Shown: positions 17,511-27,209, counted from the first letter of the stretch. The stretch: DNA of 64,000 bases from Bacteroidales bacterium UBA1184 (GCA_002310235.1 DBYO01000020.1:38310-102309); one strand, 5' to 3'. Numbers and translations: made by a program. Notes: generated from the sequence alone by a model not told the origin.

Positions 17511-18506
17511 ATGGTAAGACGATTCTTTATATTGCTAACTCTCCTAATATTAGGAAGTTATGGTGTGGTAAAGGCACAGGATCCGCAGTTCTCACAGTTC
17601 TATGCGAATCCCCTGTATTTGAATCCAGCTTTCGCTGGTTCGGAGAGATGTCCGCGACTTTCGTTGTCTTATAGAAATCAGTGGCCGGCTTTTGGGTCAA
17701 CTTATGTCACATATAATATAGCGTACGACCAATACTGGCATGCACTGAGGGGTGGAGTCGGAATATACCTTATGGATGATGTTCAAGGCAGTGGTGAAGG
17801 AAGGATAAACCTAGCTACAATTAATGCCATGTATTCATATACTTTGCAGGTTTCCAAGAACTTTTCGATGGCAGCAGGTTTCCAAGCTACGTTTGCTATG
17901 AGAAGGATTGAATGGGATTTTGTATTCCCGAACATGATACACCCGTTGTATGGTCCTATTTACGCATCTCTCGAAAATCCCGATATAATTAACACAAAGC
18001 GTAATTATGTTGACTTTTCTGCAGGTATTATCGGTTTTACTCAGAAAGTATTCTTCGGAGTAGCTGTACACCATCTTACAGAACCGTCAGAATCTTTCCT
18101 TAGAGGAAGCGATGCAGTTCTGCCAAGAAAATATACTGCACATTTCGGTACAGAGATACCTATTAATAGTAGTAAGTTCAAAAGAGGAGATTTGCTTATC
18201 GCTCCGCAGATACTTTTCCAGCAGCAAGGCGCTTATTTCCAGCAGTTCTACTGGGGTATGTACGTGTCGAGACGTGGAATCCTCGCAGGTTTCTGGTTCC
18301 GTCAGACTTTCGAATTCCAATACGATGCTTTTGTTATGATGGTTGGATACAAGTACAACAAGTTTAGAATAGCATATACATACGACCTTACTATATCTAA
18401 GTTGAGCAATTCAACATATGGTGCTCATGAAGTATCTGTGGCATACACTTTCGGATGCCACGAAAAGGCAAAGAAAATATCAACAATAAGTTGTCCATCA
18501 TTCTAG
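17511..18506 (+). CDS. porP: PorP/SprF family T9SS outer-membrane protein
   Basis: This 331-residue barrel protein has a signal peptide ending VVKAQ and the family opening DPQFSQFYANPLYLNPAFAGS, followed by SLSYRNQWPAF. PorP is an outer-membrane partner of the T9SS core, and SprF-type members help export particular cargo. The rest alternates amphipathic strands and ends in EVSVAYTF before a short polar tail. It is the first gene of a run with gldJ 22 bases downstream and is divergent from porU. As it sits beside gldJ rather than next to a cargo gene, it may be the core PorP; porL, porM and porN are not in this window. The short polar C-terminal tail (CHEKAKKISTIS) extends past the last strand. 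Confidence 0.9.
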   Translation: MVRRFFILLTLLILGSYGVVKAQDPQFSQFYANPLYLNPAFAGSERCPRLSLSYRNQWPAFGSTYVTYNIAYDQYWHALRGGVGIYLMDDVQGSGEGRINLATINAMYSYTLQVSKNFSMAAGFQATFAMRRIEWDFVFPNMIHPLYGPIYASLENPDIINTKRNYVDFSAGIIGFTQKVFFGVAVHHLTEPSESFLRGSDAVLPRKYTAHFGTEIPINSSKFKRGDLLIAPQILFQQQGAYFQQFYWGMYVSRRGILAGFWFRQTFEFQYDAFVMMVGYKYNKFRIAYTYDLTISKLSNSTYGAHEVSVAYTFGCHEKAKKISTISCPSF

Positions 18507-18528
18507 TACTAATATAAAAATCGATTTT

Positions 18529-20511
18529 ATGAAAAGGAATGGTTTAATTTTTATGGTAATTCTTGCAATAGCAGTAATGTTTGCTGCTTGTAAGAAAGAT
18601 GTTTCGAATACCACAGGCTGGAGCTACAACGATCCGAATTTCGGTGGATTCCAGAATCATCCCGGATATGAGCAAGAAACTGGTCCTGGTTTGGTTTTCA
18701 TCGAGGGCGGTACATTCGCTATGGGACGTGTAGAACAGGATGTGATGCGCGACTGGAACAATATCCCTAGGCGTGTAACTGTATCTTCTTTCTATATGGA
18801 TGAAGTTGAGGTTACAAATCTCGATTATTGCGAATACCTTCACTGGTTGTCGCACGTTTATGCATCAGACTATAGATTCCTCTATACCCAGGCTTTGCCC
18901 GATACAGCAGGTTGGAGAAGTCGTATGGCCTACAACGAACCATTTGTTGAACTTTATCTGCGTCACCCAGCATACGAAGAGTATCCTGTAGTAAATGTTT
19001 CTTGGACTCAGGCTTCTAAGTACTGCGAATGGAGAACTGACCGTGTTAACGAACTCATTCTCCTCCGTGAAGGCATCATCGACAAATATCTTGCTCCGCA
19101 GGATCAAGCTAAGCACTTCAATCTTGATGCATATATGTTTTATGCAGATAACCTTGACCTTCCAGTTGATGAGACTGGTAAGAGCGGTCGTGATGGTAAA
19201 GTAGAAAACCTTTATGTAGATCCTTCTGTTCTTAAGGCAGGCAGAAAGGGCGGAAGTGCAAATACTGGCGACGACAGACGTTGGATCGGTATCCAGGATG
19301 GTATCTTCCTGCCTCGTTATCGACTCCCAACCGAAGCTGAATGGGAATTCGCTGCTTTGGCTATCGTAGGTAACCAGTACAAGGAAAGAATTTACGAAAG
19401 ACGTTTGTATCCTTGGAATGGTCATTATATCCGTAACGATTCAAAGGGTGAAGAACGTGGTCGTATGATGGCTAACTCGATGAGAGGTCGTGGCGATGCT
19501 ATGGGTGTTGCTGGAGCTCTTAACGATAAGGCAGACATTACTGCTCCTGTAAGAAGCTACTGGCCAAACGACTATGGTCTATATTGTATGGCTGGTAATG
19601 TTAACGAATGGGTTATGGATGTATATCGTGACCTCACTTTCGAAGATATGGATGAATTTAGACCTTTCAGAGGTAATATCTTCGAAGATTACCAGATAAT
19701 CGTTGACCCAAGGTCGGGCGATATGGAATTGACTCCTGAAGCTGAAAACTATTTCGACTATACTGGAAAAATACTTAAGAAACCGGTACGCGACGAGTCG
19801 TGCTTCAATAGAGAAAACTACACAACTGCCGATAACAGAAATTATCTTGATGGTGACCTCGAATCTTTGGTCGCTCAGGGTGAAACTGCAGAATACTGGA
19901 TTAAGGATGAACGTTTCAAACAGCAGTCAACTGTTAAAGAATACAACGACTTCCTTGATTCTACAATGATTACTGAGACAAATCTTGATACTCTTGCAAA
20001 CTATATCGGTGAAATGTTTCCAGGTGCAACTCTTATCGGTGGTAACGAAATATTGTTGCCAAACGGTGTAAGAATTAATATGGAAGATCGTACATACACT
20101 TTGCCAACTGGTCATGAAAGAACTCCTGAAGGTAACGTTGTTATGCCTGATGGTTCAATGATTATGGAAAATGGTAAGATTATGCTTGCTGACGGTAGCG
20201 TAGTTTATCCTGATCAGATCTTTGTAAACCAGACAACCAATATGTATGAAGCTGGTAAATGGGGTTCGGACGGTACTGCCGAATGGGGTAACGCCGATTT
20301 CAATCCTGCAAACCCGAAGTTGAACAAGGGTGAAAAGATGACCTCTCTTATTACCGATAGATCGAGAGTGTTCAAGGGTGGTTCTTGGAAGGATAGAGCA
20401 TATTGGATGGTTCCAGGTACAAGACGATTCTTGGATGAAAACAAGTCGCGTTGCGATATTGGTTTCAGATGCGCAATGATTAGAATAGGCGCACCTACTC
20501 AGAGCAAATAA
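18529..20511 (+). CDS. gldJ: Gliding motility lipoprotein GldJ
   Basis: This 660-residue outer-membrane lipoprotein is needed for gliding and for T9SS stability in Flavobacterium. The lipobox FAAC gives Cys21. The sequence TGWSYNDPNFGGFQ near residues 28-42 is a GldJ hallmark, followed by a formylglycine-generating-enzyme-like (SUMF) fold: GLVFIEGGTFAMG, SSFYMDEVEVTN, YPVVNVSWTQASKYCEW, RLPTEAEWEFAA and GNVNEWVMDV, with RVFKGGSWKDRAYWM near the end. An insertion at about residues 400-600 separates the last two SUMF parts. These folds lack oxidase function in gliding proteins. It sits 22 bases after porP. The porU-gldJ neighbourhood is known in Flavobacterium, which supports the naming. A terminator follows. 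Confidence 0.93.
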   Translation: MKRNGLIFMVILAIAVMFAACKKDVSNTTGWSYNDPNFGGFQNHPGYEQETGPGLVFIEGGTFAMGRVEQDVMRDWNNIPRRVTVSSFYMDEVEVTNLDYCEYLHWLSHVYASDYRFLYTQALPDTAGWRSRMAYNEPFVELYLRHPAYEEYPVVNVSWTQASKYCEWRTDRVNELILLREGIIDKYLAPQDQAKHFNLDAYMFYADNLDLPVDETGKSGRDGKVENLYVDPSVLKAGRKGGSANTGDDRRWIGIQDGIFLPRYRLPTEAEWEFAALAIVGNQYKERIYERRLYPWNGHYIRNDSKGEERGRMMANSMRGRGDAMGVAGALNDKADITAPVRSYWPNDYGLYCMAGNVNEWVMDVYRDLTFEDMDEFRPFRGNIFEDYQIIVDPRSGDMELTPEAENYFDYTGKILKKPVRDESCFNRENYTTADNRNYLDGDLESLVAQGETAEYWIKDERFKQQSTVKEYNDFLDSTMITETNLDTLANYIGEMFPGATLIGGNEILLPNGVRINMEDRTYTLPTGHERTPEGNVVMPDGSMIMENGKIMLADGSVVYPDQIFVNQTTNMYEAGKWGSDGTAEWGNADFNPANPKLNKGEKMTSLITDRSRVFKGGSWKDRAYWMVPGTRRFLDENKSRCDIGFRCAMIRIGAPTQSK

Positions 20512-20531
20512 TAAAATATAAGTAAATAAAT

Positions 20532-20555
20532 ATAGCCTCCCCGCAGGGAGGCTAT
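20532..20555 (+). terminator. Hairpin between gldJ and murF
   Basis: Stem ATAGCCTCCC/GGGAGGCTAT with a CGCA loop, followed by TTAATTTTA. The T run is interrupted, so readthrough into murF, which starts 16 bases later, is likely. Confidence 0.65.
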
Positions 20556-20570
20556 TTAATTTTAGATTGT

Positions 20571-21866
20571 ATGATTGAGGATATATACAAGGTTTTTCAG
20601 AAGTGTAGAATTATATCGACTGATAGCAGAGCCGTGTCTCCATCGTCATTGTTTTTTGCAATAAAGGGCGATAATTTCGATGGAAATCAGTTCGTAGATG
20701 CTGCATTTGAGGCAGGTTGCGCTGCAGCAGTAGTCTCCGACAATAAGTATAGAGGACGCGAAAATGTATTCGTCGTAAAGGATACGTTGAAGACTTTGCA
20801 GCAACTCGCCAATTATCATCGTAGAAAACTCAATATTCCAATTCTCGCGATAACTGGTACAAATGGTAAAACTACTACCAAGGAGTTGACATCTGCCGTA
20901 CTGGCAAAGAAATTCCGTATTTCTTATACTAGCGGAAACAAAAATAATCATATTGGTGTCCCACTGACTCTTCTCTCTATGAACCGTACTGTAGATATGG
21001 GGGTAGTGGAGATGGGTGCAAATCATCCCGGAGAAATAAAAACCTTGTGCGAAATCGTTGAGCCTAACTATGGAATAATAACCAATGTTGGCAAGGCTCA
21101 TCTCGAAGGTTTCGGCTCTATCGAGGGTGTAATGAAAACCAAGGCTGAGTTGTATGATTACCTCAATACAAATGGCGGGACAGTTTTCGTTAATGATGAT
21201 AACGAAAGACTCAGAACTATGTTGTCTGGTCATGACAATCTGAAAGTTATAAAATATGGCAAAAACAATAATTGTTTTTGCCGTGGAACATATTCCGAAT
21301 ATGCTTATCAGACAACTGTAACATGGAATACCGATTCTGTTTCTGGTTTTTCAAAATCAAACCTTATTGGGGCATATAATTTTGAAAACATATTGGCCGC
21401 AATAACAGTAGGTGCTTTCTTCGATATTCACCCTACTGCAATCGATGGTGCAATTTCTGACTATTTCCCGAAGAACAACCGTTCACAAATGACAAAAACT
21501 TCGCGAAATACTTTGATTCTCGATTTATACAATGCAAATCCAACAAGCATGAGGGCCGCAATCGATAGTTACAATACTATCAACGACGATTACAAGTCGA
21601 TGATTCTTGGCGATATGCTAGAACTGGGAAAAGAAAGCGAAGCCGAACATAAGGCTGTATTGCAGTATGTTCATGATTGTGGATACGAAAATGCATATTT
21701 TATTGGAAAGAACTTTTACAAGTATAAGGACGATTATAAGTACAATTTCTTCGAAACTGTGGAAGACTTGTGTAAGTATTTTATTACGAATCCAGAGAAG
21801 AGTAAAATATTCCTTGTAAAAGGTTCTAGAGGTATTCGTCTAGAAAAAGTTATTGATTATTTATAA
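20571..21866 (+). CDS. murF: UDP-MurNAc-tripeptide-D-Ala-D-Ala ligase
   Basis: This 431-residue Mur ligase adds D-alanyl-D-alanine to the UDP-MurNAc tripeptide in the cytosol, the last soluble step of peptidoglycan precursor assembly. Domain 1 contains STDSRAVSPSSLFFAIKGDNFDG. The central ATP domain has ITGTNGKTTTKE near residues 93-104 and NKNNHIGVPLTLL, with VVEMGANHPGEI matching the EMGA motif of MurF. Domain 3 has LDLYNANPTSMRAAID (the MurF-type DxYNANPxSM motif) and LGDMLELG. It follows the gldJ hairpin and starts the close-packed series murF-glmU-like-rarA-DUF4268 with gaps of 5, 1 and 3 bases. Confidence 0.97.
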   Translation: MIEDIYKVFQKCRIISTDSRAVSPSSLFFAIKGDNFDGNQFVDAAFEAGCAAAVVSDNKYRGRENVFVVKDTLKTLQQLANYHRRKLNIPILAITGTNGKTTTKELTSAVLAKKFRISYTSGNKNNHIGVPLTLLSMNRTVDMGVVEMGANHPGEIKTLCEIVEPNYGIITNVGKAHLEGFGSIEGVMKTKAELYDYLNTNGGTVFVNDDNERLRTMLSGHDNLKVIKYGKNNNCFCRGTYSEYAYQTTVTWNTDSVSGFSKSNLIGAYNFENILAAITVGAFFDIHPTAIDGAISDYFPKNNRSQMTKTSRNTLILDLYNANPTSMRAAIDSYNTINDDYKSMILGDMLELGKESEAEHKAVLQYVHDCGYENAYFIGKNFYKYKDDYKYNFFETVEDLCKYFITNPEKSKIFLVKGSRGIRLEKVIDYL

Positions 21867-21871
21867 TAGGT

Positions 21872-23020
21872 ATGGTTTTCATTTTATCCGACAACGGTTT
21901 TCACGATAGGTTTAAGCCTCTGAGTTTGACACGTTCTATTGCAGATTTCCGCGTAGGAATTCTTACTATACGCGAAAAATGGGAAAAATACCTTGGCGAA
22001 AAGGTGTATGTACGTACCGAACAATATCTGCAGGCAAAATATGATGTCGCAGAGTGTGACAATTGCGTTGTAATTCCTTCTGTTTTGCTTCCCAATTATA
22101 ACCTGGTAAAAGAAATAAAATCGCTTAAATCTGGACGCTTGGTCAAGGATGATTTTGTATTGGCTAGTGTTGAGACAAAAACTTCATTAACTGCCGATGT
22201 GGAATATTCGGGTAAGGTGTATGCTCTTAAATCGTTGACAGATATATTTTCGTTCAATGGAATGGAAATTGTCAGAGATTTCGAACTCATTACTTCGGGA
22301 CGTTTGTCTCAAAATATAAGCAATACCAATGTAGTTTTCGGGAAATACCCTTTGTTTGTGGAAAAAGGCTGTTCTGTTGAATGTGCCACTTTCAACACAA
22401 ATGATGGACCTATATATATAGGTGCGAATTCAGAGGTAATGGAGGGGGCTAATATCAGAGGCCCGTTTGCAATGTGTGAACATGCTGTGCTTAAGATGGG
22501 AGCCAAGATGTATGGCGATACTACTGTAGGCCCATGGTGTAAGGTTGGTGGCGAACTCAGTAATGTTGTTTTCTTCGGATATTCAAACAAAGCTCATGAT
22601 GGTTTTCTTGGAAATTCTGTTGTAGGCGAATGGTGTAATTTTGGTGCCGATTCCAACAATTCCAATTTGAAAAACAATTACGCGGAAGTGAAGTTGTGGA
22701 GTTACGAAACTCAGCATTTCGAAAATACGGGTTTGCAATTCTGCGGACTTATATTCGGTGATCATTCGAAATGCGGCATCAATACAATGTTTAATACTGG
22801 TACGGTTGTGGGAGTTTCTGCAAACATCTTTGGTGCAGGATTCCCTCGCAATTTTGTGCCGTCATTCTCGTGGGGCGGGGCTTCTGGTTTCTCTGAATAC
22901 AAGTTGGAAACGGCATTCGAAGTCATGGAAAGGGTTATGGCTCGCAGACATGTCGAATTCACTGAGACCGACAAAGCAATAATGAAGCATATTTTTGATA
23001 CAAATCCTAATTGCAGGTAA
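21872..23020 (+). CDS. GlmU-like sugar nucleotidyltransferase with hexapeptide repeats
   Basis: This 382-residue protein belongs to the alternative GlmU-type family common in Bacteroidota. The N terminus (FILSDNGFHDRFKPLSLTRSIADFRVG) is the family's variant nucleotidyltransferase start and lacks the classical GxGTRM motif. The C-terminal half, from about residue 180, is a left-handed beta-helix of hexapeptide repeats (GPIYIGANSEVMEGANIRGPFAM, KMGAKMYGDTTVGPWC). It probably makes or modifies a sugar-nucleotide such as UDP-GlcNAc for the envelope, which suits its place 5 bases after murF. Substrate is inferred from family only; a GlmU with the standard fold may exist elsewhere in the genome. 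Confidence 0.85.
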   Translation: MVFILSDNGFHDRFKPLSLTRSIADFRVGILTIREKWEKYLGEKVYVRTEQYLQAKYDVAECDNCVVIPSVLLPNYNLVKEIKSLKSGRLVKDDFVLASVETKTSLTADVEYSGKVYALKSLTDIFSFNGMEIVRDFELITSGRLSQNISNTNVVFGKYPLFVEKGCSVECATFNTNDGPIYIGANSEVMEGANIRGPFAMCEHAVLKMGAKMYGDTTVGPWCKVGGELSNVVFFGYSNKAHDGFLGNSVVGEWCNFGADSNNSNLKNNYAEVKLWSYETQHFENTGLQFCGLIFGDHSKCGINTMFNTGTVVGVSANIFGAGFPRNFVPSFSWGGASGFSEYKLETAFEVMERVMARRHVEFTETDKAIMKHIFDTNPNCR

Positions 23021-23021
23021 C

Positions 23022-24287
23022 ATGCTAACTTCCAAACCATTGGCAGAACGTATGCGTCCCCATAGTTTCGACGACTATGCAGGGCAGCAGCACCTTGTCG
23101 GCAAGGATGCGCCTTTGCGCAAGTCGATAGAGGCAGGCAGAATTCCGTCGATGATTTTGTGGGGACCTCCCGGGGTTGGCAAGACCACGCTAGTTAACGT
23201 AATTTCACAGATAACCGAGCGAAACTTCATAACATTAAGCGCTGTGAGTAGTGGCGTGAAGGAGGTGCGCGAGGTTATTGAGCAGGCTAAGAAAGTAAAT
23301 CTTTTCTCGACGGGAAATCCCATTTTGTTTATTGATGAAATACATCGTTTCAACAAGTCTCAGCAGGATTCTTTACTTGGTGCAGTTGAGGATGGAACAA
23401 TAACATTGATAGGTGCCACTACCGAAAACCCGTCGTTTGAAGTTATTTCTCCTTTGCTTTCGCGCTGTCAGGTATATGTGCTCAAGCATCTTGAAGAAAC
23501 AGATTTGGATAAACTGATAGACAAAGCAATATCCACCGATGTGGAGCTTTCTAAGCTCAACATACAGGTAAAGGAACGTGATGCTTTGTATAGGTTTTCC
23601 GGTGGCGATGGACGCAAGTTGTATAATATACTTGAAATTGTTTGTAGCAGTGGAGAACAGGATATTGTTATAACCAACGAAATGGTGCTTAGCCGCTTAC
23701 AGGAGAATATGGCATTCTACGACAAGTCTGGCGAACAGCACTACGACATTATCTCTGCTTTTATAAAGTCTGTTCGTGGTTCCGATCCCGATGCTGCAGT
23801 GTATTGGCTTGCACGTATGCTCGAAGGTGGCGAGGATATTAAGTTTATAGCGCGCCGACTTATAATTTTGGCTTCGGAGGATATAGGTTTGGCAAATCCT
23901 AATGCTATGCTTATCGCAAACGCTTGTTTCGATGCTATCGACAAGATAGGCATGCCTGAGGCTCGTATTCCATTGTCCGAAGCGACAATATATTTGGCAA
24001 CAAGTCCCAAGAGCAATTCGGCATATTTGGCTGTAGATGCTGCGTTGGCAAAGGTAAAAGAAACCGGCGATTTGCCTGTGCCTCTTCATCTGCGCAATGC
24101 TCCTACAAACTTGATGAAGAAACTCAATTATGGAGCTGATTACAAGTATGCTCACAATTACGAAAATCATTATGTGGAGCAACAGTATTTGCCCGATAAG
24201 CTTGAAAATACAACGTTCTACGAGCCTGCGCCAAACTCTAAGGAGGAGCAGATTCGCAAGTGGATGGATTTCATAAAGAAAAAATAA
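23022..24287 (+). CDS. rarA: Replication-associated recombination ATPase RarA
   Basis: This 421-residue AAA+ ATPase (RarA/MgsA, homologous to eukaryotic WRNIP1) works at stalled replication forks. ATG 23022 follows the preceding stop by one base and begins MLTSKPLAERMRPHSFDDYAGQ, the family start; an ORF start 27 bases earlier is less likely. Walker A is GPPGVGKTT (residues 47-55), Walker B is LFIDEIHRFNKSQQDSLL, sensor 1 is GATTENPSFEV, and the arginine finger region is PLLSRC. The C-terminal tetramerisation domain includes HYDIISAFIKSVRGSDPDAAVYWLARML. Length and order are normal. It is the third gene in the murF run. Confidence 0.96.
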   Translation: MLTSKPLAERMRPHSFDDYAGQQHLVGKDAPLRKSIEAGRIPSMILWGPPGVGKTTLVNVISQITERNFITLSAVSSGVKEVREVIEQAKKVNLFSTGNPILFIDEIHRFNKSQQDSLLGAVEDGTITLIGATTENPSFEVISPLLSRCQVYVLKHLEETDLDKLIDKAISTDVELSKLNIQVKERDALYRFSGGDGRKLYNILEIVCSSGEQDIVITNEMVLSRLQENMAFYDKSGEQHYDIISAFIKSVRGSDPDAAVYWLARMLEGGEDIKFIARRLIILASEDIGLANPNAMLIANACFDAIDKIGMPEARIPLSEATIYLATSPKSNSAYLAVDAALAKVKETGDLPVPLHLRNAPTNLMKKLNYGADYKYAHNYENHYVEQQYLPDKLENTTFYEPAPNSKEEQIRKWMDFIKKK

Positions 24288-24290
24288 GCT

Positions 24291-24761
24291 ATGTATTCGA
24301 AGGCTGAAGCATCACAGATAAGACGACAGTTCTGGGTCAAGTTCGACGATTTTTCGCGTCCATACCTCGGAAAGAACGGCAAGTGGATGACCTACAACAC
24401 TGGCATCAAGGATTTGGTGTTAAAGTTCGATATAAACCGTTCGTATGCAAGGGTTATGCTTGCTGTAGAATGTAAGAGTGAGGATATTCGTTTCGATGTG
24501 TTCTGCAAGTTGCACGAGTGCGAGCTTGTGTTGAATAATTACCTTGGCGAAGGCTGGATATGGGACGAACTCCTTGTGCTTGAAAATGGTAAGCCAGTAT
24601 GTGCTCTCTACAAGCAAATTGATAATGTGGACATTTATCGTCAAGAATGTTGGGAAACCGTACATAAGTTTTTTGCAGATGAAATGACCAAGCTCGAAAA
24701 GGCAATTGTAGAGATACGTCCGTTCTTCGAGGACTATGTGAAGAAAGTGATAAAGGGTTAG
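24291..24761 (+). CDS. DUF4268 domain protein
   Basis: This 156-residue cytosolic protein matches the DUF4268 family, found in Bacteroidota and elsewhere, sometimes fused to or near nuclease-like proteins. Visible features are SQIRRQFWVKFDDFSRPYLGKNGKWMTYNTGIKDLV-type start, a central beta region (FKFDINRSYARVMLAVEC) and a C-terminal helix with TVHKFFADEMTKLEKAIVEIRPFFEDYVKK. Its function is not established. It starts 3 bases after rarA and so is the last gene of that transcript. The family name is from pattern recognition. Confidence 0.85.
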   Translation: MYSKAEASQIRRQFWVKFDDFSRPYLGKNGKWMTYNTGIKDLVLKFDINRSYARVMLAVECKSEDIRFDVFCKLHECELVLNNYLGEGWIWDELLVLENGKPVCALYKQIDNVDIYRQECWETVHKFFADEMTKLEKAIVEIRPFFEDYVKKVIKG

Positions 24762-24842
24762 TCCTTAGTTATAATTAATAATCTTTAGCATTATTGTAAC
24801 AATTTGCTAACTGACTTTCTTTTTTGTTTGTCGTCAATGCTT

Positions 24843-24850
24843 TATATTTG
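24843..24850 (+). promoter_or_regulatory. Bacteroidota -7 box for dipeptidyl peptidase IV
   Basis: TATATTTG, 18 bases before ATG 24869. TTTG boxes at 24823-24826 and 24827-24830 lie closer (16 and 12 bases) than the usual 19-20. The box supports the start at 24869 rather than the earlier in-frame ATG at 24824. Confidence 0.5.
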
Positions 24851-24868
24851 CAATCAAAAATTAATAAT

Positions 24869-27049
24869 ATGAACATACAGAAATTTTACTTGTCCGTTAT
24901 ATTGTTGCTTGCTACAATATTTACGGTAAATGCACAGAAAGAAATTACCGTTGACGACCTTTACTATTACGGAACGTTTAGACAGAACGGTGTTTATGGA
25001 ATCGAATCGATGAACGACGGTGAACATTACACAAACCTTACAATCCGTCGCAACGGAATCGAGAAGTATAGCTACAAAACCGGCGAAAAGGAGGAAACTT
25101 TGATGATGGTTGCCGACCTTAAACTTGGTGATGATTTCGATTTTATTTTCGATTACGTGTTCAGTCCAGATGAATCGAAGATTATGTTTTCGACTAAGTA
25201 CGAACCTATTTATCGTCATTCATTTACTGCCGAATATTATATTTACGATCTTAAGACTAAGGAAGTTATTCGGTTGTCGGAAAACGGAAAGCAGCAGTTG
25301 GCTTCGTTTTCGCCAGATGGCAAGAAAGTGGCTTTTGTTAGAAAAAACAATTTGTATGTCAAGGACATAACCGACAAGAATGCCAAAGAAGTTCAGCTTA
25401 CAACCGACGGTGAATGGAATAAGATTATTAACGGTGCTCCCGATTGGGTATATGAAGAGGAATTCAGCTACAACAAGGCATACGACTGGTCTGCTGACGG
25501 AAAGAAAATTGCCTTTCTTCGTACCGACGAATCCAATGTCAAGATGTTTGGCATGACGATGTACGGAGAACTTTACCCCGAAAACTACGAATACAAATAT
25601 CCGAAGGCAGGTGAGGAAAACTCAAAGGTATCTCTGCATATAGTTGATATTGAAAGCGGTAAAATAACAGTTGCCGATATGGGCGATCTCAACGACATGT
25701 ATATTCCACGTTTGAAGTTCACAAACGATCCCAATACGCTTTCTGCAGTAAAGCTCAACCGTTTGCAGAACAAATACGAACTTTTCCTTATTAATGCAAC
25801 TAGCGGTTCTTCGAAGATTATACTGACATTGACAGACAAGTACTACTTGGAAATCAACGATGACCTGACTTTCCTTTCGGATAATAAACATTTCATAACT
25901 TCTCACGAATCAAATGGTTATCGCCATATTTACATGTACGACATGAATGGAAAGCTTATTAGACAGCTTACCGACGGACAATGGGAAGTTACCGAGGTTT
26001 ATGGCGTTGACGATAATGGTGTTGTATATTTCCAGGCTGCAAAGAATTCTCCATTGCGTCGCGAAATTTATTCGGTTGATGCAGAAAAGGGAAAAATTAA
26101 GGAGTTGAGCAAAGGCAAGGGAACTAACTCGGCAACTTTCAGCAAAGGATTCAAGTATTTTATAAATGAATTCAGCGACGCCAATACACCACAGATCATA
26201 ACCTTGTGTGACAATAATGGCAAAGTTATCCGTGAACTCGAAAACAATAAGACTCTTGCAGATAAGATAAAGGGCGACTACAAGTTTACCAAGAAGGAAT
26301 TTTTTACTTTCAAGACCGAAAATGGTGACGAGCTTAACGGTTGGATGATTAAGCCGCAGAATTTTGACGCAAAGAAGAAATATCCTGTATTCATGTATGT
26401 TTATGGTGGTCCAGGTTCGCAGACTGTTGCCGATGTATGGGACGGTTCAATGCCTTGGTATCAGATTTTTGCACAGAAAGGTTACATAATCGTTTCGGTT
26501 GACAATCGTGGCACTGGCTTCCGCGGACGCGATTTCCGTCAGACAACATATGGACAATTAGGTAAGTACGAGGTCCAAGATCAGATTTCTGCTGCCAAGT
26601 ATTTAGGTTCTCTCGATTATGTGGACAAGGATAGAATTGGTATTTTTGGTTGGAGCTACGGTGGATATATGTCGAGCCTTTGCATGACAATAGGTGCCGA
26701 ATATTTCAAGGTCGGAATCGCTGTTGCACCTGTAACCACCTGGAGATACTACGATTCGGTTTACACCGAGCGTTACAATGGTTTGCCAAAGGACAATGCT
26801 GCTGGTTACGATGAAAATTCTCCAATTAACCACGCCAAGAAGTTGAAAGGCAAATATTTGTTGGTTCACGGTACTGCCGACGATAATGTTCATTTCCAGA
26901 ACTCTGTTGATTGGGTTGACAAGTTAATAGAGGCTGACGTGCAATTTGATTTGATGTACTATCCAAACAAGGACCATAGCATCTACGGTGGAAATACACG
27001 CCATCACTTGTACACCAAGATGACCAACTATATATTGAACAACCTGTAG
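24869..27049 (+). CDS. Secreted dipeptidyl peptidase IV (S9B)
   Basis: This 726-residue periplasmic serine protease releases X-Pro dipeptides from peptides. It has a signal peptide (MNIQKFYLSVILLLATIFTVNAQ), an N-terminal beta-propeller, and the C-terminal hydrolase. In the propeller the double-Glu motif that binds the substrate N terminus is WVYEEEFSYNKAYDW. The catalytic triad is Ser596 (GWSYGGY), Asp671 (HGTADDNVHF) and His703 (NKDHSIYGG). The oxyanion YGGPGSQTV segment is also present. Length agrees with bacterial DPPIV. The upstream in-frame ATG at 24824 lies before the promoter and is not used. In gut Bacteroidota this enzyme works with peptide uptake. A terminator follows at 27098. Confidence 0.95.
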   Translation: MNIQKFYLSVILLLATIFTVNAQKEITVDDLYYYGTFRQNGVYGIESMNDGEHYTNLTIRRNGIEKYSYKTGEKEETLMMVADLKLGDDFDFIFDYVFSPDESKIMFSTKYEPIYRHSFTAEYYIYDLKTKEVIRLSENGKQQLASFSPDGKKVAFVRKNNLYVKDITDKNAKEVQLTTDGEWNKIINGAPDWVYEEEFSYNKAYDWSADGKKIAFLRTDESNVKMFGMTMYGELYPENYEYKYPKAGEENSKVSLHIVDIESGKITVADMGDLNDMYIPRLKFTNDPNTLSAVKLNRLQNKYELFLINATSGSSKIILTLTDKYYLEINDDLTFLSDNKHFITSHESNGYRHIYMYDMNGKLIRQLTDGQWEVTEVYGVDDNGVVYFQAAKNSPLRREIYSVDAEKGKIKELSKGKGTNSATFSKGFKYFINEFSDANTPQIITLCDNNGKVIRELENNKTLADKIKGDYKFTKKEFFTFKTENGDELNGWMIKPQNFDAKKKYPVFMYVYGGPGSQTVADVWDGSMPWYQIFAQKGYIIVSVDNRGTGFRGRDFRQTTYGQLGKYEVQDQISAAKYLGSLDYVDKDRIGIFGWSYGGYMSSLCMTIGAEYFKVGIAVAPVTTWRYYDSVYTERYNGLPKDNAAGYDENSPINHAKKLKGKYLLVHGTADDNVHFQNSVDWVDKLIEADVQFDLMYYPNKDHSIYGGNTRHHLYTKMTNYILNNL

Positions 27050-27097
27050 AATTTTTAGTTTTTATATTTTATAAATCCTTTTAATCGGTTTACGATG

Positions 27098-27127
27098 AGT
27101 CGCCTTGAATAGAGGCGACTTTTTTTG
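27098..27127 (+). terminator. Terminator after dipeptidyl peptidase IV
   Basis: Stem AGTCGCCT/AGGCGACT with TGAATAG loop followed by seven T residues. Confidence 0.85.
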
Positions 27128-27150
27128 TTCATAATATTGCTAAAACATGA

Positions 27151-27181
27151 TTGTAGGTTTGATAATAAAAACTTATCTTTG
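27151..27181 (+). promoter_or_regulatory. Bacteroidota promoter for the acyl-CoA synthetase
   Basis: TTG at 27151-27153, 20-base spacer, then TATCTTTG at 27174-27181, 28 bases before ATG 27210. Confidence 0.6.
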
Positions 27182-27209
27182 CACGCATTAAAGAAAATTA
27201 TTAAACGAA

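Noticed and set aside
20532..20555. Hairpin before murF as a riboswitch
   Set aside because: It is a simple 10-bp stem with a tetraloop and no conserved core, so it is read as a weak terminator.
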